A DNA stretch of 11,461 nucleotides from Pseudorhodobacter antarcticus (GTDB lineage: Bacteria > Pseudomonadota > Alphaproteobacteria > Rhodobacterales > Rhodobacteraceae), in contig CAMAWZ010000046.1 of the NCBI GenBank assembly GCA_945861995.1, forward strand, positions 1 to 11,461. The letters are read 5' to 3'. Below are positions 1 through 7,344 of the stretch, one piece after another (positions within the stretch are counted from its first letter, which is position 1; the number at the start of each line of letters is the position of its first letter). Below the pieces are notes generated by a model. It did no database searches and was not told the origin of the DNA. It was given only the letters and a program-made list of their open reading frames with translations. Made by a program: the position numbers and the translations under genes.

Positions 1-708
1 CATATCGACAATGTGGACTTTAGCTTTCAGGGCCCCTTCGGCACCTATGACCAAATTCAATTGCAACGCGGTCTGCAAGTGTTCACCGAAGTTTGCTCGG
101 CGTGCCATGGTCTAAAGTTTGTTCCGATCCGCACCTTGGCAGACGAGGGCGGCCCTATGCTGCCCGAAGACCAAGTGCGCGCCTATGCCAAAAACTTCAC
201 CGTTGTCGATAAAGACACAGGTGAAGAGCGTGAGGCCGTTCCTGCGGATAAGTTCCCTGAAAACTTGGGGGCAGGCGCACCAGACCTGTCCTTGATGGCC
301 AAGGCGCGCGCTGGATTCTCTGGCCCTTATGGTTTGGGCGTGAACCAGTTCATCAAAGGCATGGGCGGGCCTGAGTATATCGCCGCCCTGCTGCAAGGCT
401 ATACGGGCGAAGAAAAAACCGAAGCGGGTGTTACCTTGTATGAAAACAAGGCTTTCCCAAGCGGATGGATTGGCATGGTGCAGCCGCTTTCGGATGATCA
501 GGTGACCTATGCCGATGGTACGCCTGCGACGGTGCAGCAAATGTCTGAAGACGTTGCTGCCTTCCTCATGTGGACGGCAGAACCCCACCAGAATGCCCGC
601 AAAGAAGCAGGCTTTAAGGCGATCTTGCTGCTTGGGCTGCTGTCGACCCTGCTTTATCTGACGAACAAGCGGATTTGGGCTGGCGTAAAAGGCCCAAAAC
701 AGGCGTAG
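1..708 (+). CDS. petC: Cytochrome c1 of the bc1 complex, 3' part (5' end outside window)
   Basis: This is the membrane-anchored c-type haem subunit of ubiquinol:cytochrome c reductase, which passes electrons from the Rieske protein to cytochrome c on the periplasmic side. The frame is open from base 1, so the signal peptide and first mature residues lie upstream; 235 residues are visible. The haem-binding motif CSACH sits at visible residues 32-36. The block FVPIRTLADEGGP that follows is typical of alphaproteobacterial cytochrome c1. The likely sixth haem ligand is Met159 in WIGMVQPL. A single C-terminal membrane helix (about residues 203-222, ILLLGLLSTLLYL) is followed by a positively charged tail. 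The only cysteines visible are the two haem cysteines, so the disulfide-closed loop known from Rhodobacter cytochrome c1 is absent. It is normally the last gene of petABC, and a terminator follows at once. Confidence 0.95.
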   Translation, partial: HIDNVDFSFQGPFGTYDQIQLQRGLQVFTEVCSACHGLKFVPIRTLADEGGPMLPEDQVRAYAKNFTVVDKDTGEEREAVPADKFPENLGAGAPDLSLMAKARAGFSGPYGLGVNQFIKGMGGPEYIAALLQGYTGEEKTEAGVTLYENKAFPSGWIGMVQPLSDDQVTYADGTPATVQQMSEDVAAFLMWTAEPHQNARKEAGFKAILLLGLLSTLLYLTNKRIWAGVKGPKQA

Positions 709-727
709 AGCCCCGATAAGCAAAAAG

Positions 728-755
728 AAAACCCCGCAGAAATGCGGGGTTTTTT
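728..755. terminator. Bidirectional intrinsic terminator between petC and thiQ
   Basis: A perfect 7-bp stem (CCCCGCA at 732-738, TGCGGGG at 743-749) encloses the loop GAAA. It is flanked by A-rich sequence on the left (724-731) and six T on the right (750-755). Read on + it ends petC 20-odd bases after the stop. Read on -, the same hairpin followed by TTTTCTTTTTG ends the thiBPQ transcript directly after the thiQ stop codon. The T tract touches the thiQ stop (755-757), so one element serves two convergent operons. Confidence 0.9.
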
Positions 756-1399
756 CATATGCTGCGGGGCGGCCCCGCGGCCCCGTGATCCACTTTGATC
801 ACATAGCTGGCAAAGCGCGCGGCATCGCGGTCGTCATGCGTTACCATCAGAACTGTCGCAGCGGTTTGCGCGGCCACCTGCACAACCAAATCCAACATCT
901 GATGACGCAAATCTTGGTCAAGCGCGGCAAACGGCTCGTCCAGTAGCAGCAATGGGCGCGCTTGCAGCAGAACGCGCGCAAGCGCGGCGCGGCCCATTTG
1001 CCCGCCCGACACTTGGGCAGGTTTGCGGCCCCCGTAACTCGGCAGCCCAACCTTGGCCAAGGCCACTTCGGCCTGTGCAAGTTGCGCCGCAGCCGCGCGC
1101 CCACCCGCAGTCAGCCCCAGAACCACATTTTGCAACAGGGTCAAATGCGGGAATAGGTTTTGATCCTGAAACAACATCGATACAGGGCGCTGGGCTGGAT
1201 CACGGGCGGTTAAATCCTGATCGCCCCATAAGATGCGCCCCGAAGTCGGCGCAATAAACCCCGCAATCGCCAAAAGCAGCGACGATTTCCCCGCCCCAGA
1301 AGGGCCCATCACCGCCAAGCGCGCGCCCGCACTTATGCTGAAGTTGGCCGTCAGGGAAAAACTGCCCAATGACAGGTTTACGTGATCAAGCACCAGCAT
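755..1399 (-). CDS. thiQ: Thiamine ABC importer, ATP-binding protein
   Basis: This is the cytoplasmic ATPase that powers thiamine/TPP uptake by ThiBPQ. It is 214 residues long, close to the roughly 230 of known ThiQ. Walker A (GPSGAGKSS) is at 32-40, the Q-loop glutamine is Q78, the signature VSGGQ is at 130-134, Walker B (LLLLDEP) is at 150-156 and the switch histidine is H188 in VTHD. The frame is open further upstream, but the ATG at 1397-1399 is preferred: a G-rich ribosome-binding site (GGGGGG) lies about 5 bases upstream and the protein then begins MLVLDHVNL like its relatives. The start lies inside thiP (14-base overlap), which suggests translational coupling. After the signature, MGR replaces the usual RQR, a mild divergence. 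The bidirectional terminator follows directly. Confidence 0.92.
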   Translation of the reverse strand: MLVLDHVNLSLGSFSLTANFSISAGARLAVMGPSGAGKSSLLLAIAGFIAPTSGRILWGDQDLTARDPAQRPVSMLFQDQNLFPHLTLLQNVVLGLTAGGRAAAAQLAQAEVALAKVGLPSYGGRKPAQVSGGQMGRAALARVLLQARPLLLLDEPFAALDQDLRHQMLDLVVQVAAQTAATVLMVTHDDRDAARFASYVIKVDHGAAGPPRSI

Positions 1400-2912
1400 C
1401 GCGGCCCCCCAAATGGTCAAACAGCCAAAACAGCGCAAAGGCAAGCAAGATAAGCCACAGCGTCACACTCGCCGCCGCCTGCATCTGATAGGCGCTCATT
1501 AACCGCGCCGCCAAAATCGGCAATGTCGGCTGATCGGCGGCACCAAGCAGCGCGATCACGCCAAAATCACCCATCGCCATTGCAGCCGACAGGCCCATCG
1601 AGAACCCCAAAATCGGCGCAAGACGCGGCAGAAAAACCACCCGCAGAACGGCCCAGCCAGACATTCCCAAACTGGCCATCAGCCGCGCATAGCTGGATTG
1701 TATCTCGCGGCAGGTGGGTAAAAGCAGGCGGTAGACAAACGGCAAAGCCATAGCCGCGTTGAAGAAAACGGCCAAAATGAGGGCGGCATTTTGCGGCGGC
1801 ATCACAGGGCGCAGGGCCAGAAACGCCCCCACGCCCAAGGCAAGGCTAGACGTGCCGAGCGGCAACATTGCGGCAAAATCGGCCCATATCCCTGCCCCCC
1901 GCGACCGCGCCATTGCCAGCATCAGCGCGGCCCAAACAGCCAAAAAGGCCGATGTCACCGCAATAAAGATCGAGCGGCCGGCAGCCATCCAAAACCCGTT
2001 CGGCAGATCCATCAGCCCCGCCATCCCCCGTGCGGCAATTGCGGCCAGCGGCAGGGCAAAGAACAGCGTGGCCAAGGCTATGATAACTCCATCACTCCAA
2101 TCCCCACGCAACAGAACCTTTCGATCCAGCCCTGTGCCAAAGCCGCTGGGCTGCCACACCGCAGCCATCACAAAGGTCGCAATAAGACACAGCGCCGTTT
2201 GCATCAGGGCCAAATTCGCAGCACGGCTAAGGTCAAATTCGAACCGCAAGGATTGGTAAATGCCGAGTTCAATCGTCGTGGCCCTTGGGCCACCCCCTAG
2301 GATCAGCGCAACGGAAAAACTGGTCAGGCAAACCAAGAAAATCACGGCAAAGGCGCTTGGCAGCAGGGCGCGCAGCACAGGCCATTCCAGATGCATAAAC
2401 ATGGCCCAGCGCCCAAATGACAGGCTTTGCGCCAGTCGAAACCGCTCGGTCGGGATGTCAGCCCAGCCAAGAAGCAGGATACGCGTTGCCAGCGGCAGGT
2501 TTAGAAAGACGTGGGCCAACACAACGCCACCCAGCCCAAAGATCGAAATTTGCGGCGCGCCGACGGCCACCAGCGCATCATTCAACACCCCGCCCCGCCC
2601 GAAAACTGCGAGCAAGCCCATCACAGCGGCAAGGCTGGGCAGAATAAATGGCGCCGAGATCAGCCTAACCAGCGCCGCCCTGCCCCAAAACCGCGCGGCA
2701 AACAACGCGCGCGCCAAGGGAATGGCCAGTAGGCACGACACAGCCGCCGACAGCGCCGCCTGTAAAACGGTAAACCGCAGGGCGAAAAAATCGGCGGGCG
2801 TCAGGCTTACAAGATTGGCATGGGGCAGCAGAAAGCCAAGGCTTCCGATGATCAGCAGCCCCACACCGCAAGCGGCGGTGATCGCCCCTATTTTGCCAGC
2901 GCGGCTTGCCAT
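1386..2912 (-). CDS. thiP: Thiamine ABC importer, fused permease
   Basis: This is the inner-membrane permease of the thiamine/TPP importer, a single chain of 508 residues in which two homologous permease halves are fused, as is normal for ThiP. Many hydrophobic segments are visible, the first at about 9-30 and the last at about 482-499. Each half carries a loop that should dock on ThiQ, at about 155-185 (RLAQSLSFG) and about 403-435 (YARLMASLGMSG); the second is followed by the MGDFGVIALLG block seen in ThiP. The ATG at 2910-2912 lies inside the end of thiB (25-base overlap), and its own 3' end overlaps thiQ, so the three proteins are probably made by coupled translation from one mRNA. Confidence 0.93.
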   Translation of the reverse strand: MASRAGKIGAITAACGVGLLIIGSLGFLLPHANLVSLTPADFFALRFTVLQAALSAAVSCLLAIPLARALFAARFWGRAALVRLISAPFILPSLAAVMGLLAVFGRGGVLNDALVAVGAPQISIFGLGGVVLAHVFLNLPLATRILLLGWADIPTERFRLAQSLSFGRWAMFMHLEWPVLRALLPSAFAVIFLVCLTSFSVALILGGGPRATTIELGIYQSLRFEFDLSRAANLALMQTALCLIATFVMAAVWQPSGFGTGLDRKVLLRGDWSDGVIIALATLFFALPLAAIAARGMAGLMDLPNGFWMAAGRSIFIAVTSAFLAVWAALMLAMARSRGAGIWADFAAMLPLGTSSLALGVGAFLALRPVMPPQNAALILAVFFNAAMALPFVYRLLLPTCREIQSSYARLMASLGMSGWAVLRVVFLPRLAPILGFSMGLSAAMAMGDFGVIALLGAADQPTLPILAARLMSAYQMQAAASVTLWLILLAFALFWLFDHLGGRDAGA

Positions 2913-3871
2913 TCATCCACCGCAGCTTGGCGCGTTGCCTCGACCTGATCCGCAGGAATCGTCAGCGATTTTGTAGGCGTGATCAGCGTTTCAAACCCTT
3001 TTGGCAGGCCCGCCGCAGGGGTACGCGCGGGATACATCCAATTGGTTGTGATCAGCGCAGTCTGCGCCGCGTCGCCCAAAAGATAGGTCAGAAACTGATC
3101 GGCCAGCGCGGGTTGATCGCTGCCCACAAGCCTGCCCGCCAGCTCGATTTGCATGAAATGCCCCTCTTCAAAGGGGGCGGCGGCCTTGCTGTCATCGTTT
3201 TCGGCGATCAGATGATATGCGGGCGAGGTGGTGTAAGACAGCACCATATCGGCCTGACCTTCTAGAAACAGACCATAAGCCTCTGACCAACCTGGCGTGA
3301 CGGTAACAATGTTATCGGCCAATTTTTCCCACAGCGCCGCCGCACCGTCTGCGTAAGCTGCCTTAACCCACAGCACCAACCCAAGGCCTGGGGTAGAGGA
3401 TCTGGGGTCTTGGATGATGATCTTTATTTCTGAATCTGCAAGTTCAGTTAAGGATTTCGGTGGATTGGAAAGCTGCTTTTTGTCATAAACAAAGGCAAAC
3501 CAGCCCCAATCAAAGGGCACAAAATTGGCATCCGAAAAGGCGACAGGCAGGGTGGTCTCAGTGGACGCGCCAGGCGCGAATAGCCCCGTTTGCCGCGCGG
3601 CATCTGCCAGATTTGTATCCAGCCCCACCACAACATCGGCGGTGGTAGCCGCCCCTTCCAGCTGCAAACGGGCCAGCAGCGCCGCCCCATCGCCCGCCGT
3701 TTGAAACTGCACATCACAGGCGCAGGTCGCCTCGAACCCCGCTTCAATGGCTGGGCCTGGCCCCCATTCGGTGGTAAAACTGTCATAGGTCAGCACGTTC
3801 AAAACGGGCGTTTCTGCGGCTGCAATCGTTGCCAAAAAGGCACCGCCCGCAGCAAGGAGTATGGTTTTCAT
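2888..3871 (-). CDS. thiB: Thiamine ABC importer, periplasmic binding protein
   Basis: This protein binds thiamine, TMP or TPP in the periplasm and delivers it to ThiPQ. It is 327 residues long, the same as E. coli ThiB as I recall it. A signal peptide is clear: MKTILLAAGGAFLATIAAA with likely cleavage before ETPVLNVLTYDSF. The mature N-terminus (LTYDSFTTEWGPGPAIEAGFEA) and the downstream block TADVVVGLDTNLADAA are ThiB hallmarks. A cysteine pair CAC occurs in the first third. The frame stays open far upstream, but that part would run through the TPP riboswitch. The ATG at 3869-3871 is chosen because GGAGAGA stands three bases before it; the ATG at 3881-3883 has no comparable site. It is the first gene of the thiBPQ operon. 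Confidence 0.93.
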   Translation of the reverse strand: MKTILLAAGGAFLATIAAAETPVLNVLTYDSFTTEWGPGPAIEAGFEATCACDVQFQTAGDGAALLARLQLEGAATTADVVVGLDTNLADAARQTGLFAPGASTETTLPVAFSDANFVPFDWGWFAFVYDKKQLSNPPKSLTELADSEIKIIIQDPRSSTPGLGLVLWVKAAYADGAAALWEKLADNIVTVTPGWSEAYGLFLEGQADMVLSYTTSPAYHLIAENDDSKAAAPFEEGHFMQIELAGRLVGSDQPALADQFLTYLLGDAAQTALITTNWMYPARTPAAGLPKGFETLITPTKSLTIPADQVEATRQAAVDEWQAALAK

Positions 3872-3874
3872 CAG

Positions 3875-3881
3875 TCTCTCC
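3875..3881 (-). promoter_or_regulatory. Ribosome-binding site of thiB
   Basis: GGAGAGA read on the - strand, three bases before the thiB ATG. It decides between two in-frame ATGs (3871 and 3883). Part of it is the 3' arm of a possible hairpin (3878-3910) that could hide it from ribosomes. Confidence 0.7.
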
Positions 3882-3910
3882 ATGTTGCGACGAAGTGGTC
3901 GGAAATGGAG
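3878..3910 (-). promoter_or_regulatory. Possible hairpin sequestering the thiB ribosome-binding site
   Basis: Read on -, CTCCAT (3905-3910) is complementary to ATGGAG (3878-3883), which contains most of the thiB ribosome-binding site. Inside lies a second pairing, CGAC with GTCG, around a six-base loop. The hairpin starts a few bases after the closing helix of the TPP riboswitch and no T tract follows it, so control of translation is more likely than termination. The pairing is seen in the sequence; the function is inferred. Confidence 0.45.
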
Positions 3911-3918
3911 CATCTGCT

Positions 3919-4007
3919 GCCAAACCTTCCCTCCGCCGGTATGATCCGGTTCAGGTTCAACGGGTCCGCTTGCGCATCTCAGCCCTTTCAGGCACCCCGA
4001 GGTAGGC
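3919..4007 (-). ncRNA. TPP riboswitch (THI element) controlling thiBPQ
   Basis: This leader RNA binds thiamine pyrophosphate and represses the transporter genes when TPP is plentiful. The conserved core is present in order on -: CGGGGTGCC, then CTGAGA (3977-3982, pyrimidine-sensing arm), GAACCTGA (3951-3958), a CCGG...CCGG stem, and AGGGAAGG (3925-3932). The closing helix P1 can be drawn between GCC-TA-CCT (4000-4007) and AGG-TTT-GGC (3919-3927). The thiB start is 47 bases downstream. The match to the known TPP riboswitch is very close; the limits are set by the P1 pairing. Confidence 0.95.
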
Positions 4008-4010
4008 TTG

Positions 4011-4038
4011 AACATAGGGGATAATTCGGCCTGCGCAA
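4011..4038 (-). promoter_or_regulatory. Candidate promoter for the riboswitch-thiBPQ operon
   Basis: On -, TTGCGC (4033-4038) and TATGTT (4011-4016) are 16 bases apart. The match to a sigma-70 promoter is moderate (3 of 6 and 4 of 6). Its main support is position: transcription would begin around 4004-4009, at the start of riboswitch helix P1. Confidence 0.35.
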
Positions 4039-4040
4039 GG

Positions 4041-4071
4041 GGGCGCATTTTTGGGTTTCACCAAAGCGCCC
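4041..4071 (+). other. Hairpin in the aroC leader
   Basis: GGGCGC (4041-4046) pairs with GCGCCC (4066-4071) and TTTGG (4050-4054) with CCAAA (4061-4065), giving an 11-bp stem with a 3-base bulge and the loop GTTTCA. It lies 32 bases before the aroC start and on the far side of the candidate thi promoter. No T tract follows on either strand, so it does not look like a terminator. Its role is unknown. Confidence 0.4.
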
Positions 4072-4091
4072 GATGCCCTATGTCTGCACAA

Positions 4092-4097
4092 AAGGAG
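4092..4097 (+). promoter_or_regulatory. Ribosome-binding site of aroC
   Basis: AAGGAG six bases before the ATG at 4104. It settles the aroC start, since the frame is open for another 96 bases upstream. Confidence 0.75.
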
Positions 4098-4103
4098 CCT
4101 GAG

Positions 4104-5210
4104 ATGAGCCTAAACACCTTTGGTCATATATTCCGCGTCACCACTTGGGGCGAAAGCCACGGGCCTGCGATTGGCTGCACAGTCGATGGCTGCCCGCCTG
4201 GCATTACGCTGGCCGAGGCTGATTTGCAGCCTTGGCTGGATCGGCGCAAGCCTGGGCAGAATAAATACGTCACCCAACGGCGTGAAGATGACGCGGTGCG
4301 TATCCTTTCGGGCGTTTATAATGGCGTGACCACTGGCGCGCCCATTCAGTTGCACATCGACAACACCGATCAACGCAGCAAAGATTATTCCGACATCGCG
4401 GCCAGCTTTCGCCCTGGTCATGCGGACATCACCTACCATCAGAAATATGGCGTTCGTGATCCGCGCGGCGGAGGCCGTTCCAGCGCGCGCGAAACTGCGG
4501 CGCGGGTGGCAGCGGGCGGTGTGGCGCGGCGGGTTTTGGCCTCATTAGTGCCTGATTTGCAGATTTCAGGCTATATGGTGCAAATGGGTTCCAAGGCGAT
4601 TGACCGCGCGCGGTTTGATGCCGAGCACATTGAAGAAAACCCATTTTGGTGCCCCGATGCAATGGCCGCTGCAGATTGGGCGGTTTATTTGGACGAGTTG
4701 CGCTTGTCCCATAACTCGGTCGGGGCAAGTAACGAGGTGATAGCCACAGGCGTTCGCGCTGGCCTTGGCGCGCCGCTTTATGGCAAGTTAGACAGTGATT
4801 TGGCCGCCGCGATGATGTCGATCAACGCTGTCAAAGGCGTTGAAATTGGCGAGGGTATGGCATCTGCCGCGCTGACGGGCGTGGAAAATGCGGACGAAAT
4901 TCGCATGGGGCCGAATGGGCCGCAGTTTCTGTCTAACCACGCAGGTGGGATTTTGGGCGGCATTTCCAGCGGCCAACCCGTTGTGGTGCGCTTTGCGGTG
5001 AAACCTACGTCTAGCATCCTGTCGCCGCGCCAAACCATTACGACATCAGGCGAAGAAATCGACCTGGTCACCAAAGGTCGCCATGACCCCTGCGTTGGCA
5101 TCCGCGCCGTGCCTGTGGGCGAGGCGATGATGGCCTGCGTTTTGGCCGACCATCTGCTGCTGGATCGTGGGCAGACGGGCGGGATGCGCGGCCAAATCGG
5201 GGCACTATAG
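4104..5210 (+). CDS. aroC: Chorismate synthase
   Basis: This enzyme makes chorismate from 5-enolpyruvylshikimate-3-phosphate, the last step of the shikimate pathway, using reduced FMN as cofactor. It acts in the cytoplasm. The protein has 368 residues, the usual length. Family signatures are intact: GESHG (16-20, with H19), RRKPGQ (47-52), TQRREDD (57-63), the conserved H106 in RPGHAD, RSSARETAARVAAGG (125-139), and near the C-terminus SNHAGGILGGISSGQP and RHDPCVGIRAVPVGEA. The ATG at 4104 is chosen because AAGGAG lies six bases upstream and the signature distance from the N-terminus is normal; the open frame back to 4008 has no such support. It is divergent from thiB. Its stop codon abuts the stop of the convergent demethylase gene, leaving no room for a terminator between them. 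Confidence 0.97.
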   Translation: MSLNTFGHIFRVTTWGESHGPAIGCTVDGCPPGITLAEADLQPWLDRRKPGQNKYVTQRREDDAVRILSGVYNGVTTGAPIQLHIDNTDQRSKDYSDIAASFRPGHADITYHQKYGVRDPRGGGRSSARETAARVAAGGVARRVLASLVPDLQISGYMVQMGSKAIDRARFDAEHIEENPFWCPDAMAAADWAVYLDELRLSHNSVGASNEVIATGVRAGLGAPLYGKLDSDLAAAMMSINAVKGVEIGEGMASAALTGVENADEIRMGPNGPQFLSNHAGGILGGISSGQPVVVRFAVKPTSSILSPRQTITTSGEEIDLVTKGRHDPCVGIRAVPVGEAMMACVLADHLLLDRGQTGGMRGQIGAL

Positions 5211-7247
5211 GTCTTTGACGAGCCTGAGCGCATCGTAAATCGCGGCGTGGGTATTCCTCGCCTCGACAGCGTCGCCAATTCGGAACAACTGAAACCCTGC
5301 TGGCCCGCCTGCCAGCGCTTGCGCCCGCCCTTCGATCAGCGCGTCGTAATCTACTGCGCCGAGGTTTTCGGACAGGGGTTTCATCGCAAAATACACCTCG
5401 TCCAGCGGCAGAGTTCCGTGGTTGACGATGATCTGGTCGTACAGCGCGGTTTTGGCCAGCGGCATATAATCGCTGCCGATTGTGGCGCGCAACTGGTTGC
5501 CATCGCGCGCGACATCGGTCAGCCGATGGGTGACGGTAAAAGTCACATCCCGCCCCTGCAACGCGCGCATATAGGGCACCAAATTCATCGCCATAACATC
5601 GGGGGCAAAGCTGCGGTCGGGGGTCATGATTTCGACCATAGCGCCATTTTCGGCCAGCATTTGTGCGGCTTGCAGCGCTGTATGATCGCCCGCATCATCA
5701 AAAATCAGCACGTTAGACCCGCATTTGGCATCGCCAGACAGAATATCCCACGCCGAAATGGTCAAATCATTACCACTGTCCAAGATATCCTTTTGCGGCA
5801 CGCCGCCCGTGGCGATGATGACCACATCAGGGGACAGGGCCAGAATATCGGCCGCCTCGGCATAAGTGTTGAAATGAAACACCACTCCGCGCGCGGCGCA
5901 TTGTGCCATGCGCCAATCTATAATGCCCATCATTTCGGCACGCCGTTTGGTTTTTGCGGTGAGACGGATTTGCCCGCCGGGCTGATCGGCGGCTTCAAAA
6001 ACTGTCACATTATGCCCGCGCTCTGCCGCAACGCGCGCCGCCTCAAGGCCCGCTGGGCCAGCGCCGACAATAACGATTTGCCGCGCGGTTTCGCTGGGCG
6101 AAATATCATGTGGCATCGTCGCCTCGCGCCCCGTTGCGGGGTTGTGAATGCACAGCGCCATGCCGCCTTGGTAAATGCGGTCAAGGCAATAGGTGGCGCC
6201 CACGCAGGGGCGAATGTCCGCCTCACGCCCTTCGATAATTTTGCGCACGATATGCGGGTCTGCCATATGGGCGCGGGTCATGCCAACCATGTCAAGTTGT
6301 CCAGACGAGATGGCATAGCGCGCGGTTGCCACATCAGGGATACGCGCGGCGTGAAAAGTGGGCAGGCCTACCTCGGCGCGAACGCGACCTGCAAAATCCA
6401 AATGCGGGGCAGATTTCATACCCTGAATGGGAATAACATCAGTCATGGCAGGGTCGGTATGAATACGCCCGCGAATGATGTTTAGAAAATCGACATTGCC
6501 GCTGGCTTTAAACATATGGCCAATCGCGATGCCGTCTTCGTCACTAATGCCGCCATTCGTGTCTTCATCGGCGGTATAGCGAATGCCCAGCAGAAAATCA
6601 GGCCCCACGCGTTTGCGGCATTCGGCCACCACGTCCAGCGCGAAACGCGCGCGGTTTTCCAAACTGCCGCCATAGGGAGCGGGCAAAGCGTTGGTCAGCG
6701 GCGACATGAACTGATCCATCAAATGGCCATAACATTCAAATTCGACCCCATCCAAACCCGCCTCTTTCATCCGCTCGGCAGCGTCGGCGTAATCGGTGAT
6801 GATGCGGGCAATGTCCCAATCTTCGATGAGCTTGGGAAAGGCGCGGTGGCTCGGCTCGCGCGCATGAGAGGCGGCAACAGTGGGCAGCCAATCACCCTTG
6901 TCCCAGCGGGTGCGGCGGCCCAGATGGCTTAGCTGGATCATAACCGCGGCCCCCGCCTCGTGGCAGTCATCCGCTATGCGGCGCATCCACGGCACCACCT
7001 CGTCCTTGTAGGCGAGGATATTGTTAAACACGGGCGGGCTGTCTTTTGACACGGCCGCCGACCCCGCCGTCATGGTCAGTGCAACACCCGCCCGCGCGCG
7101 TTCTAGGTGGTACAGGCGGTAGCGATCCTTGGGCATCCCATCTTCGGGATAGGCGGGTTCATGGGATGTGGTCATGATGCGGTTGCGCAGCGTCAAATGC
7201 TTTAACTGATAAGGCATCAGCAGCGGGTCGCGTGATAGGGCGGTCAT
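5205..7247 (-). CDS. FMN/FAD oxidoreductase of the DgcA/StcD demethylase type (NADH:flavin oxidoreductase family)
   Basis: The protein has 680 residues and the two-part plan of trimethylamine dehydrogenase and 2,4-dienoyl-CoA reductase: an FMN TIM barrel of the old yellow enzyme type (about 7-345), a cysteine region (C348, C354, C366), then a dinucleotide-binding half with GAGPAG at 395-400. Barrel blocks such as RNRIMTTSHEPAYPEDG, IQLSHLGRRTRW and SPLTNALPAPYGGSLENR resemble, from memory, proteins annotated as dimethylglycine demethylase DgcA or N-methylproline (stachydrine) demethylase StcD, both of similar length. Removal of an N-methyl group is therefore the likeliest reaction, but the substrate cannot be read here and no betaine genes lie alongside. 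The [4Fe-4S] motif is incomplete: A351 stands where a ligand cysteine is expected and one residue is missing. The ATG at 7247 is chosen over an open frame to 7313 because GGAGAGA lies four bases upstream. Upstream is a strong dyad (7345-7369). Confidence 0.8.
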   Translation of the reverse strand: MTALSRDPLLMPYQLKHLTLRNRIMTTSHEPAYPEDGMPKDRYRLYHLERARAGVALTMTAGSAAVSKDSPPVFNNILAYKDEVVPWMRRIADDCHEAGAAVMIQLSHLGRRTRWDKGDWLPTVAASHAREPSHRAFPKLIEDWDIARIITDYADAAERMKEAGLDGVEFECYGHLMDQFMSPLTNALPAPYGGSLENRARFALDVVAECRKRVGPDFLLGIRYTADEDTNGGISDEDGIAIGHMFKASGNVDFLNIIRGRIHTDPAMTDVIPIQGMKSAPHLDFAGRVRAEVGLPTFHAARIPDVATARYAISSGQLDMVGMTRAHMADPHIVRKIIEGREADIRPCVGATYCLDRIYQGGMALCIHNPATGREATMPHDISPSETARQIVIVGAGPAGLEAARVAAERGHNVTVFEAADQPGGQIRLTAKTKRRAEMMGIIDWRMAQCAARGVVFHFNTYAEAADILALSPDVVIIATGGVPQKDILDSGNDLTISAWDILSGDAKCGSNVLIFDDAGDHTALQAAQMLAENGAMVEIMTPDRSFAPDVMAMNLVPYMRALQGRDVTFTVTHRLTDVARDGNQLRATIGSDYMPLAKTALYDQIIVNHGTLPLDEVYFAMKPLSENLGAVDYDALIEGRAQALAGGPAGFQLFRIGDAVEARNTHAAIYDALRLVKDL

Positions 7248-7251
7248 AAGA

Positions 7252-7258
7252 TCTCTCC
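7252..7258 (-). promoter_or_regulatory. Ribosome-binding site of the demethylase-type gene
   Basis: GGAGAGA on -, four bases before the ATG at 7247. It is identical to the thiB site and supports this start over one 66 bases further upstream. Confidence 0.65.
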
Positions 7259-7274
7259 GATTTGGAATAGGATA

Positions 7275-7289
7275 GCGCGAGTGTCGCGC
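7275..7289. repeat. Short inverted repeat in the leader of the demethylase-type gene
   Basis: GCGCGA and TCGCGC, perfectly complementary six-base arms around GTG, about 28 bases before the start codon on -. It could be a leader hairpin or a protein site. In GC-rich DNA a repeat this short can arise by chance. Confidence 0.3.
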
Positions 7290-7344
7290 GAAATAAGCGG
7301 CGATTTGCGACATCCGCTGCCGAAACTTTGCAGGCCCAGTTTTT

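Noticed and set aside
3872..4048. N-terminal extension of thiB upstream of 3871
   Set aside because: The frame is open, but it runs through the TPP riboswitch and would hide the clear signal peptide inside the protein.
5247..6485. A 412-codon open frame on + opposite the demethylase gene
   Set aside because: It is the antisense of a well-supported gene in GC-rich DNA. Its translation resembles no family and it lacks a ribosome-binding site.
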